NCBI RefSeq assembly: GCF_003254565.1
Contig: NZ_QJRI01000172.1
Span: 124,001 to 188,000, forward strand
DNA length: 64,000 bases
Origin: Flavobacterium nitrogenifigens
GTDB lineage: Bacteria > Bacteroidota > Bacteroidia > Flavobacteriales > Flavobacteriaceae
Direction of reading: 5' to 3'
The notes under the pieces were generated by a model, which saw nothing but the letters and a program-made list of their open reading frames with translations, had not been told where the DNA came from and searched no databases. The first letter of the stretch is position 1. The number at the start of each line of letters is the position of its first letter. Below are positions 63,753 to 64,000 of the stretch, in pieces. Position numbers and translations under genes: made by a program.

Positions 63753-64000
63753 ATGAAATTATATAAATTACTGAGTTTTTCTTTTTTAATAGCGACATTA
63801 ACAAGCTGTACTTTTACTGAAAACATTTACGTGAATGATAATGGAACCGGAAAATTTTCGGTTGACATGGATGGTTCTGCTTTAATGGAAATGGCTGGAG
63901 ATCAGATTGCAGGTCAAATGGGCAACGCTAAAAAAGATATTGATACTACTTTTACTTTCAAGCAGCTGTTTGAAGAAAAAAAAGACAGTATTGCGAAGCT
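63753..64000 (+). CDS. DGSGT-type lipoprotein, tandem member 3, cut by window end
   Basis: Only the first ~82 residues are in the window. It starts MKLYKLLSFSFLIATLTSC (Cys19), then CTFTENIYVNDNGTGKFSV, the same start as the two upstream paralogues, with the TFTF-KD-SI-K segment also shared with member 2. The stop lies beyond 64000. Confidence 0.85.
   Translation, partial: MKLYKLLSFSFLIATLTSCTFTENIYVNDNGTGKFSVDMDGSALMEMAGDQIAGQMGNAKKDIDTTFTFKQLFEEKKDSIAK

Overview
The window looks like chromosomal DNA of a Flavobacterium-type member of the Bacteroidota. The evidence is low GC content with AT-rich spacers, start sites lacking obvious Shine-Dalgarno sequences, many promoters with the Bacteroidota -7 element TAnnTTTG, a type IX secretion C-terminal sorting domain, lipoproteins whose mature ends begin C-S-(S/T)-D-(D/E), and carboxypeptidase-regulatory-domain TonB receptors. 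No phage, transposase, rRNA or CRISPR array is visible. One tRNA, an initiator-type tRNA-Met, lies at 6776-6848 on the minus strand.

Layout. 0.3-6.5 kb holds two AraC-type regulators, a GNAT acetyltransferase, a ThuA-like lipid-anchored or secreted protein, a SDR plus DUF1772-like pair, and a small minus-strand cassette of unrecognised proteins next to tRNA-like debris and the tRNA. 7-14.4 kb holds era, der, a lipoprotein, an outer-membrane barrel protein and a DUF2490 protein. 14.5-21.1 kb (minus) runs M23 peptidase, MerR regulator, LemA, two TPM proteins, Rrf2 regulator, an unlisted 36-codon Cys/Met-ended leader ORF, and a TonB-dependent receptor. 21.4-26.7 kb holds alaS, a repeat array around a GxxExxY gene, and an ABC exporter. 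27-31.5 kb is a tandem family of five paralogous lipoproteins. 31.6-42.6 kb holds GSCFA, a glycosyltransferase, a decayed gene, and the tamB/tamA-like envelope pair. 42.7-52.6 kb holds aromatic amino acid hydroxylase, truncated hemoglobin, a secreted GH30 enzyme, ilvA with an isoleucine-rich leader and terminator, and urocanase. 53-60 kb holds a three-gene overlapping operon (HEXXH protein, PLP desulfhydrase, LysM glucosaminidase), hemL, a D-2-hydroxyacid dehydrogenase and an orphan antitoxin-like gene. 60.1-64 kb holds lysS and three tandem DGSGT lipoproteins, the last cut by the window end.

Most genes are ordinary housekeeping, envelope and amino-acid metabolism functions. The most interesting signals lie between genes. 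They are (i) a complete-looking attenuator for ilvA: promoter, 19-residue leader with eight Ile codons, possible antiterminator and terminator; (ii) a Cys/Met-ending leader ORF between an Rrf2 regulator and a TonB receptor; (iii) a GxxExxY gene bracketed by 48-bp inverted copies of a repeat that also forms a 107-bp tandem array; (iv) a CCCGTAAGG-N19-TAnnTTTG promoter duplicated in front of three of the five lipoprotein paralogues; and (v) about ten families of imperfect intergenic palindromes. Without database searches, novelty of these cannot be judged here.
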